Assembly (NCBI RefSeq): GCF_900096755.1
Contig: NZ_LT615227.1
Span: 60,715 to 124,714, forward strand
Direction of reading: 5' to 3'
Source: Polynucleobacter necessarius
GTDB lineage: Bacteria > Pseudomonadota > Gammaproteobacteria > Burkholderiales > Burkholderiaceae
DNA: 64,000 nucleotides
The translations under genes and the position numbers were made by a program. The first letter of the stretch is position 1, and the number at the start of each line of letters is the position of its first letter. Below are positions 8,137-17,779 of the stretch, in pieces. The notes under the pieces were generated by a model. It worked only from the letters and a program-made list of their open reading frames with translations, did not search any database and was not told the origin of the DNA.

Positions 8137-10814
8137 TTACCAAGCGCCTTTCCAATCACTTCCCTAACGTCCGGGGAAAGCGTCCGGCATGCTGCTACAC
8201 GCTCCAGAGCGGCCTTCATTGCATTTTGGTAGGGCTGGGCAAATAAACGCCAGCGATCTAAAGCCCTGGCCAGGCGTGCTGCCACTTGAGGATTAATCGG
8301 ATCTAGCGCCAAGACGCTATCCGCCCAAAATTCATAACCACTGCCGTCAGCTTGGTGAAAGCTTGCTGGGTTAGCAGCGCAGAAGGAGTGGATCACGCTC
8401 CGCGCACGGTTAGGGTTGTTCAATTTGAATGCCGGGTGCTCACGCAACTTCTTCACCTCAACCAAGGTAGGCTCCAAACCTTCGACAGGTGGGCGAGTCG
8501 ACTGCAGTCCAAACCACTTATCAATCACCAAAGCATCGTTAGCAAAGCGATTATAAAAATCGATTAAACAATCTTTTGCTTCTTTTGCTTCTTTTGCTTC
8601 TTTTGCTTCTTTTGCTTCTTTTGCTTCTTTTGCTTCTTTGGCTTCTTTTGCTTCTTTGGCGCCATGGCTCACCAATGCAGCCAAGGCCGCATAACGATCA
8701 GTCATATTGTCAGCAATCTGATACTGATTGACTACCATGGGCGCCCAGATAGCGGTATTTACTTCTAGCAACATATTGAGCGCTAAGCTTTTCAATGCTC
8801 GCTTACCTGAATCAATTGCATCCGACTTAAATGGTCCTGGGGTTTGCATCTGCTGATACAAAGCAGCCCACTCCAATGCAAGTTGCTTGCCAATTTCCCT
8901 GCGGAAGGCGCGACGTGAGTTGAATATTTTCTGGGGATCGACGCTAGAGCATTGCTCGTACAAATAAGACTCTGCTGGAAGCGTTAACGCCAGGTCCTTG
9001 AAAGCGGGATCTAAATTGGGGTCCATCAAGATATTGCGATAGGCATCAATCAATTGGGCGTCAGGGAGACGATTATTCAAAATCATCTGCATAGCCAGCT
9101 TTTGACCAGACTCCCAGCGATTAAAGGGATCATCATCACTAGAAAAGAGCGTTAAGAGATCGGCTTCGCTTTGCTCAAAATCTAAATTGATTGGGGCAGA
9201 GAAATTACGATTGATTGAAAGCACTGGACGCTCTGCAATATTGTCAAAAGTCCAAGTTTGACTCTCTTGCGTCAACTCCAACAACTGCTCCACTTGATCA
9301 TTCGCCTTTGTTAGAAGGCGCATCTTCAGCGGGATATGAAACGGCTTCTTGGTCGGCTGACCAGGACTTGGAGCGCAACTTTGGGTAAGCGTTAATTGAT
9401 ACTGCTTCTTAGCTGCGTCATATTGTTCTTGTACCTTCACACGCGGGGTACCAGCCTGGCTATACCAATTTTTAAACTGGCTAAGGTCTTTGCCATTAGC
9501 ATCAGCCATGGCTGCCAAGAAATCATCGCACGTGACTGCCTGGCCATCATGGCGCTTGAAATATAAATCCATTCCTTTGCGGAAACCATCTTTACCCAAA
9601 AGGGTTTGATACATCCGCACAACCTCGGAACCCTTCTCGTACACGGTAACGGTATAGAAGTTATTAATTTCTTGATACTCATCCGGGCGAATTGGGTGCG
9701 CCATTGGACCCGCATCTTCAGGGAACTGTAATTGGCGTAATAAACGGACATCTTCAATACGCTTTACCGCTCTGCCGGATTCGCTACCCATTTGATCGGC
9801 TGAGAACTCTTGATCCCTAAATACTGTCAAACCTTCTTTGAGCGATAGCTGGAACCAATCCTGACAAGTTACTCGGTTACCGGTCCAGTTATGGAAATAC
9901 TCGTGCGCGACAACACTTTCAATGTTGGCAAAGTCTCCATCTGTTGCAGTCTCTGGCTGAGCCAATACGAACTTCGTATTGAAAATATTTAAGCCTTTGT
10001 TCTCCATGGCACCCATATTGAAGTCGCCCACAGCAACAATCATGAAGCGCTCCAAATCCAGCTCCAGGCCAAAGCGCTTCTCATCCCAATGGATAGAGGC
10101 AATTAATGAATCCATTGCATGACGCGTCTTTTTTAGATCATGAGGCTCTACCCAGATCTGTAGCAGCTTCTTAGCGCCGCTACTAGTGGTAATAGTCTCT
10201 TCGATACATTGCAATTTGCCTGCAACCAGTGCAAATAAATATGATGGCTTCGGAAACGGGTCTTCCCAAACAGCGCTATGCCATCCATTGGGTAGCTTCT
10301 CGGTACCAAGCAAATTACCGTTTGATAGAAGTACTGGATACTGCTCCTCCCTTGCGCGTAATGTCACCTTAAAACGCGCCATCACATCCGGGCGATCTAA
10401 GAAGTAAGTGATCTTTCTAAAACCTTCTGCTTCGCACTGGGTAAAAAAGTTTCCATTCGAAACGTATAAACCCATCAACGTAGTGTTCTTTTCTGGAACA
10501 CAGACACAAATGATTTCAACAATAAATTTTTCTTTACCCTCGTTTGGCAATGAATGAATCGTCAAAAATTCAGGGTTCAATTCAAAATGTCGATGTGCTT
10601 CACCATTGATGCGCAAGCTTACAAATTCCAGTTCACTTCCAACTAGCACTAGAGGTGCGCCAGCGTTAAAGCCCTTGCCGGGTAATACCTCCAATCGACT
10701 TTTGATGATAGTGCGAGCTGGGTCTAGGGCGATATCCAGATCGACATGATCAAAGGTATATACCGGAGGCTGGTATTGCAGACGCTTAAAGCTTTGAGGA
10801 AGATCAGTTTTCAT
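8133..10814 (-). CDS. pepN: Aminopeptidase N (M1 zinc metallopeptidase)
   Basis: Removes N-terminal amino acids from peptides in the cytoplasm. The 893 residues match bacterial PepN. The exopeptidase motif GAMEN is at 268-272; zinc ligands are H304 and H308 (HEYFH) and E327 (LKEGLT). Residues about 720-748 are a run of roughly nine Lys-Glu-Ala units encoded by a 9-bp tandem repeat inside the helical C-terminal domain; the length is a multiple of three, so the frame survives. It ends convergent with vapC. Confidence 0.96.
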   Translation of the reverse strand: MKTDLPQSFKRLQYQPPVYTFDHVDLDIALDPARTIIKSRLEVLPGKGFNAGAPLVLVGSELEFVSLRINGEAHRHFELNPEFLTIHSLPNEGKEKFIVEIICVCVPEKNTTLMGLYVSNGNFFTQCEAEGFRKITYFLDRPDVMARFKVTLRAREEQYPVLLSNGNLLGTEKLPNGWHSAVWEDPFPKPSYLFALVAGKLQCIEETITTSSGAKKLLQIWVEPHDLKKTRHAMDSLIASIHWDEKRFGLELDLERFMIVAVGDFNMGAMENKGLNIFNTKFVLAQPETATDGDFANIESVVAHEYFHNWTGNRVTCQDWFQLSLKEGLTVFRDQEFSADQMGSESGRAVKRIEDVRLLRQLQFPEDAGPMAHPIRPDEYQEINNFYTVTVYEKGSEVVRMYQTLLGKDGFRKGMDLYFKRHDGQAVTCDDFLAAMADANGKDLSQFKNWYSQAGTPRVKVQEQYDAAKKQYQLTLTQSCAPSPGQPTKKPFHIPLKMRLLTKANDQVEQLLELTQESQTWTFDNIAERPVLSINRNFSAPINLDFEQSEADLLTLFSSDDDPFNRWESGQKLAMQMILNNRLPDAQLIDAYRNILMDPNLDPAFKDLALTLPAESYLYEQCSSVDPQKIFNSRRAFRREIGKQLALEWAALYQQMQTPGPFKSDAIDSGKRALKSLALNMLLEVNTAIWAPMVVNQYQIADNMTDRYAALAALVSHGAKEAKEAKEAKEAKEAKEAKEAKEAKEAKDCLIDFYNRFANDALVIDKWFGLQSTRPPVEGLEPTLVEVKKLREHPAFKLNNPNRARSVIHSFCAANPASFHQADGSGYEFWADSVLALDPINPQVAARLARALDRWRLFAQPYQNAMKAALERVAACRTLSPDVREVIGKALGN
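8573..8653. repeat. 9-bp minisatellite inside pepN
   Basis: Nine tandem copies of CTTTTGCTT on the plus strand; only one copy (8636-8644) has a single base change. On the minus strand they encode Lys-Glu-Ala repeats. The near-identity of the copies points to recent slippage. Confidence 0.95.
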
Positions 10815-10867
10815 GAGTTTATTTTAAGTCTGGATAAAGGAGTGTGCTGAGGGCGTCCTGCGTCCCA

Positions 10868-11452
10868 CTAACTCCAAATTAAGGTAGCTATACCTATAGC
10901 GATAAAGGTTACTGCTGCTACGGCGTGCACCCACTTGATGGGCATGCGCTTTGTAAATTTTTGACCGATCCAGACGGCTGGTGCATGTGCCAGCATCATC
11001 CCCAAAGTAGTGCCAACGGTTACTGAAAATACATCTTCATAGCGAGCGCCTAAGGCAATCGTTGCAATCTGAGTTTTATCACCCATCTCAGCCAAAAAGA
11101 AAAGCCCGACTGTCAGCAGAAAAACTTGCAGCGCTCGGTCTGCCACTTTTGAGCCAGCCGCATCATCAATATGGTCTGGCACCAGTAACCACAAACCGAT
11201 ACCCAAAAAGCTCAAGCCTAATATCAAACGCATCACATCTGGCGACACCAAGCTTGTTAACCAATGACCCAGTAAAGCGGCACATGCATGATTAGCAATG
11301 GTGGCAATAAAGATGCCTGTAGTGATGGCAATTGCTTGCTTTGGATAACGCGCAGCCAGCATGAGCGACAAGAGCTGGGTTTTATCACCCATCTCAGCCA
11401 GGGCAACGACGCCGGCAGAAAGAAATAACGCTGAAAAGTCCATAGATTCCAA
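10868..11452 (-). CDS. GDT1/TMEM165 (UPF0016) family transporter, probable Mn2+ exporter
   Basis: A 194-residue inner-membrane protein of two homologous three-helix halves, each with the signature EMGDKTQ (E20 and E122). The family moves Ca2+ or Mn2+; bacterial members such as MneA export manganese, so that role is inferred. The leader does not contain a recognisable yybP-ykoY manganese riboswitch. It lies downstream of ald in the same direction but beyond a terminator, so it probably has its own promoter. Confidence 0.87.
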   Translation of the reverse strand: MESMDFSALFLSAGVVALAEMGDKTQLLSLMLAARYPKQAIAITTGIFIATIANHACAALLGHWLTSLVSPDVMRLILGLSFLGIGLWLLVPDHIDDAAGSKVADRALQVFLLTVGLFFLAEMGDKTQIATIALGARYEDVFSVTVGTTLGMMLAHAPAVWIGQKFTKRMPIKWVHAVAAVTFIAIGIATLIWS

Positions 11453-11497
11453 AATAAAAAGGGCTAGAGAGTAGTTTAGACCCTCTAACCTAACCCT
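11453..11497 (-). terminator. Intrinsic terminator downstream of ald
   Basis: On the minus strand AGGGTTAG...AGAG pairs with CTCT..CTAGCCCT, with G-U pairs, and is followed by TTTTTATTTT. A second perfect hairpin, CGCTC-GATA-GAGCG, lies just before it at 11500-11513. Together they should end the permease-ald transcript before the GDT1-family gene. Confidence 0.65.
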
Positions 11498-11542
11498 CCG
11501 CTCGATAGAGCGAACTGCTATTTTGCTGTTGGCTTTATATCC

Positions 11543-12661
11543 TCACGCTGCCAGGAGCTCCTCAGCAAGCACAAAGTCCAGTCTTTGTGCCTGCGCCACC
11601 GGCTCAGAAGTTAGAACTCCCTTATGAACGCTCAGACCATTACGTAGATGATGATCAATCGACAAAGCATTGAGCACGCCACGATTTGCCAACATTTCCA
11701 CAAAAGGGAAGGTTGCGTTTGTTAGGGCAAAGGTGGAAGTTCTTGCAACCGCACCAGGCATATTGGCAACACAGTAGTGAACCACATCATCCACCAAGAA
11801 TGTCGGATCCGCATGAGTTGTTGGTCTTGAGGTTTCAAAACAACCGCCTTGATCAATAGCAACATCGACTACCACTGATCCTGGTTTCATTTTTCGAACC
11901 ATGTCACGCGTTACCAATTTGGGTGCAGCAGCTCCAGGCAATAGCACTGCACCAATCACTACATCTGCCTCACTAACTTCTTGCTCGATTAATAAACTAT
12001 CGGAATAAAAGGTTCGCACTCGATTTCCATAGAGCATGTCGATCTGTCGCAGACGATCAATATCACGGTCAAAGATGCAAACATCTGCACCCATTCCTAC
12101 TGCCATTTGCAAGGCATTGCGCCCGACTACGCCACCACCCAAAATCACAATCTTGGCAGGAGACACTCCAGGAACACCGGCCATTAATACGCCTTGACCG
12201 CCATGGGTTTTCTCTAAATGAGAGGCTGCTGCCTGAATCGGCATACGACCCGCCACCTCACTCATGGGCGCCAGCAAAGGCAAGGCGCCATTCATTGCGG
12301 TGACTGTTTCATACGCAATGCAGGTCGCCCCAGAATTAATCAGAGCCTTAGTCTGCGCTGGATCTGGGGCTAAATGCAAATAGGTAAATAGAATTTGATC
12401 CTCGCGCAACATCGCACATTCTTGGGCTTGAGGTTCTTTCACCTTCACAATCATTTCTGCTTTTTGAAAGACTTCTGCCGCGCTATTAATTAGAGTGGCT
12501 CCAGCCATCCTATAGGACTCATCTGTTAAACCAATCTGCTCGCCTGCTCCACGCTGAACTAGAACAGAGTGTCCTTGCCTGCATAACCCGCTGACATTGC
12601 CTGGAGTTAAGCCAACCCTGCACTCATTATTCTTCACTTCTTGAGGTACGCCAATAATCAT
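11543..12661 (-). CDS. ald: Alanine dehydrogenase
   Basis: NAD-dependent deamination of L-alanine to pyruvate and ammonia. The 372 residues equal the family norm. Catalytic K75 (VKVKEP) and H96 (YLHLAP) fall at the canonical positions; the NAD-binding loop is ILGGGVVGRNA, followed by the VAIDQGG motif. It lies 12 bp downstream of an amino-acid permease, suggesting an alanine uptake and use operon. The permease is frameshifted, so exogenous alanine supply may be impaired while the enzyme is kept. Confidence 0.95.
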   Translation of the reverse strand: MIIGVPQEVKNNECRVGLTPGNVSGLCRQGHSVLVQRGAGEQIGLTDESYRMAGATLINSAAEVFQKAEMIVKVKEPQAQECAMLREDQILFTYLHLAPDPAQTKALINSGATCIAYETVTAMNGALPLLAPMSEVAGRMPIQAAASHLEKTHGGQGVLMAGVPGVSPAKIVILGGGVVGRNALQMAVGMGADVCIFDRDIDRLRQIDMLYGNRVRTFYSDSLLIEQEVSEADVVIGAVLLPGAAAPKLVTRDMVRKMKPGSVVVDVAIDQGGCFETSRPTTHADPTFLVDDVVHYCVANMPGAVARTSTFALTNATFPFVEMLANRGVLNALSIDHHLRNGLSVHKGVLTSEPVAQAQRLDFVLAEELLAA

Positions 12662-12673
12662 TGATATCTCCTG

Positions 12674-14055
12674 TTATTGAAAATCACAACTGGTTTTTGT
12701 TTTGCGATGTAAGCCAACGATATAAAACATCGCTAGGTACACACCCATCAAACACGGACCTAAGATCAGAGCAATCCGTGCATCCTCATGAAAGCCCATC
12801 AGCACGATGGCTAAGAAAATAAATGCCAGAGCAAACCATGAAGAATAGGGCCACCAAGGCGTGCGATATGCCAATGCATTCACTTGCTCTTGAGTTAAGG
12901 AGCGGCGGAATTTAAGCTGTGTAAATAAGATTGCAATCCAAACCATCAATCCAATAAAGGTCACAGCAGCCATCATGTAGTGAAATGCTTTGTCTGGTAC
13001 AAAGTAGTTCAGAACCACACCGGTCATACAAATAGCAACCGTTGACATGACCGCATGATGAGGCATGCCATACTTTGAGAGCTTGGCAAAGCGAGCTGGA
13101 GCATAGCCATTAGAAGATAGTGAATACAACAATCGGCCGTCACTAAAGATGCCAGCATTACAAGAAGATAGTGCAGCGGTAATCACCACAAAGTTGATTA
13201 AGCCTGCGGCTTCTCGCAAACCAAGTCGCTCAAACATCACTACAAATGGGCTTCCTTGCTGACCCACCTGGTTCCAGGGGAAGATCGCGAGAATCACCAG
13301 AACAGCGCCCATGTAAAAAATAAGAATGCGCCATACTAAGGAGTCGATTGCCATGGGAATGGTTTTCTGTGGATTCTCAGCCTCGCCTGCAGATAGACCA
13401 ATCATCTTTATACCGACATAGGCAAACAATACCATTTGCAAAGAAAGCAACATGCCACTAATGCCATTCGGGAAGAAGCCACCGTGCTGCCACAAATTAC
13501 TTAATCCTATCGGCTGCCAGTCGTTGGTGAACCCAAATAAGATCACTGAGCCACCTAATGCAATCATGGCCACAATCGCCACTACTTTGATAAGAGCAAA
13601 CCAGAACTCAAATTCACCGAAAACTTTCACAGCGATGAGATTGATTAAGCCCATCATCAAGATTGAAGAAAGCGCCCATATCCACTGCGGAGTTTCTGGA
13701 AACCAAATACTCATGTAGATACCAACAGCCGTAACCTCGGCAATACCCACAACAATCCAATAAGTCCAGTAGCCCCGCCCGACCATATAACCAGCCAAGG
13801 GACCCACGTAGTTATTGGCATATGCCGCAAAGGAGCCTGCTACAGGCTCATGTACCGCCATTTCACCGAGCACCCTCAAGACAATGAAGGCAGCAATTCC
13901 TGCCAACAAGTAACCCAAGAGAATCGATGGGCCTGCAATTTGAATTGCGCTTGCCGACCCTAAAAATAATCCAACGCCAATCGTTGAACCCAAGGCCATC
14001 AAACGAATATGCCTTGCTTTGAGAGGCGCTTTAAACCAGTTTGTTCAGTCTGCAA
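12674..14055 (-). pseudogene. APC/AAT-family amino-acid permease, frameshifted near the N-terminus
   Basis: From 14002 leftwards there is a 442-residue permease with about 12 hydrophobic helices and the family start MALGSTIGVGLFLGSASAI. The real start seems to be upstream: a strong Shine-Dalgarno GAAAGGAGGT (14061-14070) precedes TTG at 14055, giving LQTEQTGLKR, after which the frame is lost. In the next frame LKARHIRLMALG continues, as in AAT-family permeases. One missing base near 14012-14027 explains this. Initiation at the internal ATG 14002 would drop the cytoplasmic segment and lacks a good ribosome site. Pairing with ald suggests alanine or glycine transport (CycA-like), inferred from context. 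Activity is doubtful. Confidence 0.7.
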
Positions 14056-14076
14056 AAGAGACCTCCTTTCGAATTG

Positions 14077-14097
14077 TCGTTGGCGATTTACCAACGA
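14077..14097. promoter_or_regulatory. Inverted repeat in the permease leader
   Basis: Perfect 7-bp arms TCGTTGG and CCAACGA separated by 7 bases, lying just upstream of the permease Shine-Dalgarno. It could be an mRNA hairpin or a protein site. The remaining gap to tcdA (14098-14331) shows nothing else I can support. Confidence 0.45.
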
Positions 14098-14331
14098 AGC
14101 AAAGTCTAGGGAGGACTTGTGGAATGCACTAGGGGATAAAAATAACTAAAGTGCTTAATAAGCTAAAAGTAAATTGAGATATACCTAGTTATTGCATTGG
14201 AGTCTTTGAAATCACGACTTTTACTTCTCATGATTTATTTTTGACCGCAAAAGAATCAGTAATTTCCTACAGGGATTCCCCTTAAGGAATAACAATGTTT
14301 TTACTTGCTGCTTTTGTTTTTTCTTTGATAT

Positions 14332-15081
14332 TTATTGAGCAGCGATGAGATTTAAGATCTCCGCAGCAGCCGCTAAACCGCAGGCCGCAGTCACCATCAC
14401 CGTAGAGCCATACCCCGAACAAGCTAGACCGCCATTGGCTGCGCCAGCCCTTGGCTCATGAGAATAGATAGCGCGGATACCAATTTTCTTTTTCAGGTTG
14501 CGGGAGAATCCATGATCCTGCCTTAGTCCCTGCCTCACCTTTGCAAGCAAAGCATCTTGTTCAGTTCTTGAAAGATCATCGCAGCGCACAGAGGTAGGAT
14601 CAGACTTTCCACCGGTTGCGCCACACATTACCAAAGCGCGATTATTGGCCACAGCCCAGACTGATAAAGCAATTTTGGTTTGCACAGAATCTGTTGCGTC
14701 TAATACATAGGCATTGCTTGGAATGAGTGCGTCTAAATTCTGCGGCTCTAAGAATTCATCACAAGGTGTTATTTGTATGCCGGGATTAATTTGACGAATG
14801 CGATCGGTCATCGCCTCAACCTTCGCCTTGCCATACTGCCCCTCTAGAGCATGCAGCTGTCGATTCGTATTGCTCTCTGCGATGTGATCAAAGTCAACCA
14901 AGACAAGATGACCAATGCCAGTGCGGGCCAAAGCTTCAGCCGCCCAGGAGCCAACACCTCCTAAGCCGGCAACTACTACCGTCGCATTTCGAAAGCGTGC
15001 GCGCAGCTCTGGTCCGTAGAGTCTAGAAACCCCACCAAAACGACGCTCTTCTACGCTTTCTTCAACCTTGTCTTCTGCCAT
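14332..15081 (-). CDS. tcdA: tRNA threonylcarbamoyladenosine dehydratase
   Basis: E1-like enzyme that cyclises t6A37 in tRNAs to ct6A using ATP. The 249 residues show the ThiF/E1 nucleotide-binding motif GLGGVGSWAAEALARTGIG (about 38-56), then VDFDHIAESNTNRQ and the later ATGGKSDP and NGGLACSGYGS motifs. It starts 22 bp from divergent pdxH, so the two promoters must overlap. Confidence 0.93.
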   Translation of the reverse strand: MAEDKVEESVEERRFGGVSRLYGPELRARFRNATVVVAGLGGVGSWAAEALARTGIGHLVLVDFDHIAESNTNRQLHALEGQYGKAKVEAMTDRIRQINPGIQITPCDEFLEPQNLDALIPSNAYVLDATDSVQTKIALSVWAVANNRALVMCGATGGKSDPTSVRCDDLSRTEQDALLAKVRQGLRQDHGFSRNLKKKIGIRAIYSHEPRAGAANGGLACSGYGSTVMVTAACGLAAAAEILNLIAAQ

Positions 15082-15103
15082 AGCTTCTCTTTATACTGAA
15101 TAA

Positions 15104-15739
15104 ATGGACTCTATTGCTCAACTCCGCAAAAACTATACCTTTGGTCAGCTGTCCGAAACCGAGGTTCCACACAATCCCCTGCCCTTATTTAAGCTCTGGT
15201 TTGAGCAGGCAATTAAGGCGGAGTGCCCAGAACCCAATTCCATGACTCTGGCAACTGCCGATCAAGCCGGAAATCCATCAGCCCGTATTGTCTTACTAAA
15301 AGGCGCTGACGAAAATGGCTTTACCTTCTTTACCAATTATGAAAGCCAAAAAGGTCGGGATTTAGCTGCTCGTCCACAGGCTGCCCTACTCTTTCATTGG
15401 CACGAATTAGAGCGTCAAGTACGAATTCAGGGGATTGTCGAGCGCGTCAGTAGCGCCGAGAGTGACGAATACTTCCGCTCCCGCCCTCCCGCCTCCAGAA
15501 TTGGTGCATGGGCCTCCCCACAAAGCGCGGCAATACCAAGCCGTGAATTTTTAGAGGAAGCTGAGAAGCGCTCTAAGGCTGAGTTTGGTGATGCGCCGCC
15601 ACGCCCTGCACATTGGGGTGGATATCGTTTACGTCCTACCAAAATTGAATTCTGGCAAGGTCGTCCATCAAGATTGCATGATCGAATTCACTACAAGATA
15701 GATGGCAGCACTTGGCAAATTAACCGTCTTGCCCCTTAA
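15104..15739 (+). CDS. pdxH: Pyridoxamine 5'-phosphate oxidase
   Basis: FMN enzyme that oxidises PNP or PMP to pyridoxal 5'-phosphate. The 211 residues are the standard length: [21 protein letters not shown] (FMN site), the [12 protein letters not shown] motif, and C-terminal [12 protein letters not shown] with NRLAP. It supplies PLP for the decarboxylase and other PLP enzymes. Confidence 0.96.
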   Translation: MDSIAQLRKNYTFGQLSETEVPHNPLPLFKLWFEQAIKAECPEPNSMTLATADQAGNPSARIVLLKGADENGFTFFTNYESQKGRDLAARPQAALLFHWHELERQVRIQGIVERVSSAESDEYFRSRPPASRIGAWASPQSAAIPSREFLEEAEKRSKAEFGDAPPRPAHWGGYRLRPTKIEFWQGRPSRLHDRIHYKIDGSTWQINRLAP

Positions 15740-15745
15740 GCAGTA

Positions 15746-16306
15746 CTAAGAGCACTGCGGGGCAATTAACGATTTAAATTTTGCCGACTTAGGCGCAACC
15801 ACTGCCATACAGTAACCCTGATTCGGGTGCCGCTGAAAATAATTCTGGTGATATTCCTCAGCGGGATAAATTGTTGGTGCTGAATCAATTTGCGTCACCA
15901 CTGGATTGGAATAAATTCCAGATTCTTCCAGCTCCTTCACTACTTCATGTGCAATCTGGGTTTGCTCATCACTGTGAGTAAAGATTACCGAACGATATTG
16001 CGTGCCATGATCATTACCTTGGTAATTTAAGGTAGTTGGATCATGAATCTCAAAGAAGATTTCTAACAAATCTCTAAATGTCACCACTTGAGGGTCGAAG
16101 AGGATATCTACGATCTCGGCATGACCGCTGACTCCAGCGCATACCGCCTCATAAGTAGGATTGGGACGAGTGCCACCCGCATATCCAGAGACTACCGACC
16201 GGACCCCCGAAATTTGCTGATAAACCGCCTCTAAGCACCAAAAACAGCCGCCGCCTAAGGTGGCGCGCTCTAAATGTAGGTCATTTTTATTGAGAGTTTG
16301 TTCCAT
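15746..16306 (-). CDS. msrA: Peptide methionine sulfoxide reductase A
   Basis: Reduces methionine-S-sulfoxide in oxidised proteins. The active-site motif GGCFWCLEA lies near the N-terminus; GTQYRSVIF and PAEEYHQNY complete the family pattern in 186 residues. It is convergent with pdxH, with 6 bp between stops. Confidence 0.95.
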   Translation of the reverse strand: MEQTLNKNDLHLERATLGGGCFWCLEAVYQQISGVRSVVSGYAGGTRPNPTYEAVCAGVSGHAEIVDILFDPQVVTFRDLLEIFFEIHDPTTLNYQGNDHGTQYRSVIFTHSDEQTQIAHEVVKELEESGIYSNPVVTQIDSAPTIYPAEEYHQNYFQRHPNQGYCMAVVAPKSAKFKSLIAPQCS

Positions 16307-16355
16307 GGCTTTATCTTAATGCCTTATTTCAATGCTTGCCAACTATTAATACACC

Positions 16356-17770
16356 ATGAATCGCTTCACCATCCAACTCAATGAAATCAAGGCAGCCTTC
16401 GCCGCAGAACCCAATCCCTCGCTTGAAGTCCGATTGGAGCGTATAGGTCGAATCGAAAAGATGCTCGAAGCGAATGAGGAAAAAATCTGCAAAGTGCTCA
16501 CAGCAGACTTTGGCGTACGCCACTCTGTCGAATCACGTCTCGCAGAATTCCAGATGGTTTACCAAGCCTGCAAATACACTCGCACGCACCTCAAAGAGTG
16601 GATGAAGCCGGTGCAGATGGAAACCCCCTCCTTTATGGGTTCCTCGCAAGCATGGATTGAGAGCCAATCATTGGGTGTTGTTGGCATCATGAGCCCCTGG
16701 AATTACCCTATTCAATTAGCGTTAGTGCCAGCAATTGCTGCGTTGGCTGCCGGCAATCGCGTTTGGCTCAAACCATCAGAGCGCAGCTCTCGTACCTCAG
16801 GCTTTTTAGCAGGCTTGATTCAGGAATATTTTCATCCTAGCGAATTTTGTGTGAGCACAGGTGGCGTTGATGTTGCAGAGCAATTTGCTGCACTCCCTTT
16901 TGATCACCTCCTGTTTACAGGATCAGAATCCATTGGCAAAAAAGTGATGCGCGCTGCTGCTAAAAACCTGACTCCGGTTACCTTAGAGTTAGGCGGCAAA
17001 ACACCAGCCATCATTGACGCTTCAGCAAAAATCAAGGATGCGGCAGCTGCCATCGTTTATGGGAAATTACTCAATGGCGGACAAACCTGTATCGCACCCG
17101 ATTACGTGTTGATTGAAAAAAATAATCTCGATGAGTTCATTCAGGAGTTGCAGACAGCTGCGCAATCTCAATTTAGCAACCCAGAGGAACTCACTGGACC
17201 CATTGATGATGAGCAGTTGCAATACTGGCAGCATTTGGTTGCTGATGCGATTGATCGCGGAGCTAAAGCCATTCCTCTGTTAAGCAATCCCTCCCCTCAG
17301 CAGGCGCCAGAAGGTTTGAACCTGTAGCCCTGGTCGACGTTCCATCTGACGCACGTGTCCTGAACGAAGAAATATTTGGGCCTATATTTGGGCCTATTTT
17401 GCCGATACTGACTATTAGCAATGCAGCGGCCGCAATTGAATACGTCAATAACAAGCCCAATCCTTTAGCGCTCCACTGGTTTGGCAAAGACAAAAAGAAT
17501 ATGCAGCGCATCCTGGAAGAAACACGCTCAGGTGGCGTCACCATCAATGACACCTTGCTGCATGCAGCGGTTGAGTCACTTCCCTTTGGCGGCGTTGGCG
17601 CGAGTGGAATGGGTGGCTATCACGGCAAAGCAGGATTTGATACCTTCAGCCATCAAAAGCCAATTTTAGAAGTACGTGGCCTCTTAGGTACAAACCTGCT
17701 GAAAGGCACGAAGCCTGCCCGCCCACCGTACAACAATAAAACCGAACGTTTGATCCAGCGTCTTAAATAA
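16356..17770 (+). pseudogene. Coniferyl-aldehyde-type aldehyde dehydrogenase, frameshifted
   Basis: NAD(P)-dependent aldehyde dehydrogenase resembling the CalB group. Frame 1 (16356-17327) holds the substrate-fold motif SPWNYP, catalytic E211 (ELGGKTP) and C245 (GGQTCIAPDY). One base is lost near 17309-17312. The second frame then reads RFEPVALVDV and continues to the normal C-terminus at 17770. A 12-bp tandem duplication at 17372-17395 also repeats the FGPI codons in the conserved EEIFGPILP motif. The frame-1 product would lack the C-terminal oligomerisation part and is unlikely to fold. Confidence 0.9.
17372..17395. repeat. 12-bp tandem duplication in the aldehyde dehydrogenase pseudogene
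   Basis: Two identical copies of ATATTTGGGCCT side by side. It is in frame and adds four residues to a conserved motif, so it looks like a recent slippage event in a gene no longer under selection. Confidence 0.9.
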
Positions 17771-17779
17771 TGGGTTTAG

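Noticed and set aside
8573..8653. Possible CRISPR array
   Set aside because: The repeats are 9 bp, contiguous, without spacers and in frame within pepN.
11453..11540. Manganese (yybP-ykoY) riboswitch before the GDT1-type gene
   Set aside because: The conserved core is not recognisable; the structure is better explained as the ald terminator.
14294..14347. 17-codon hydrophobic open frame upstream of tcdA's stop
   Set aside because: Too short, low complexity and partly overlapping tcdA; no ribosome site with proper spacing.
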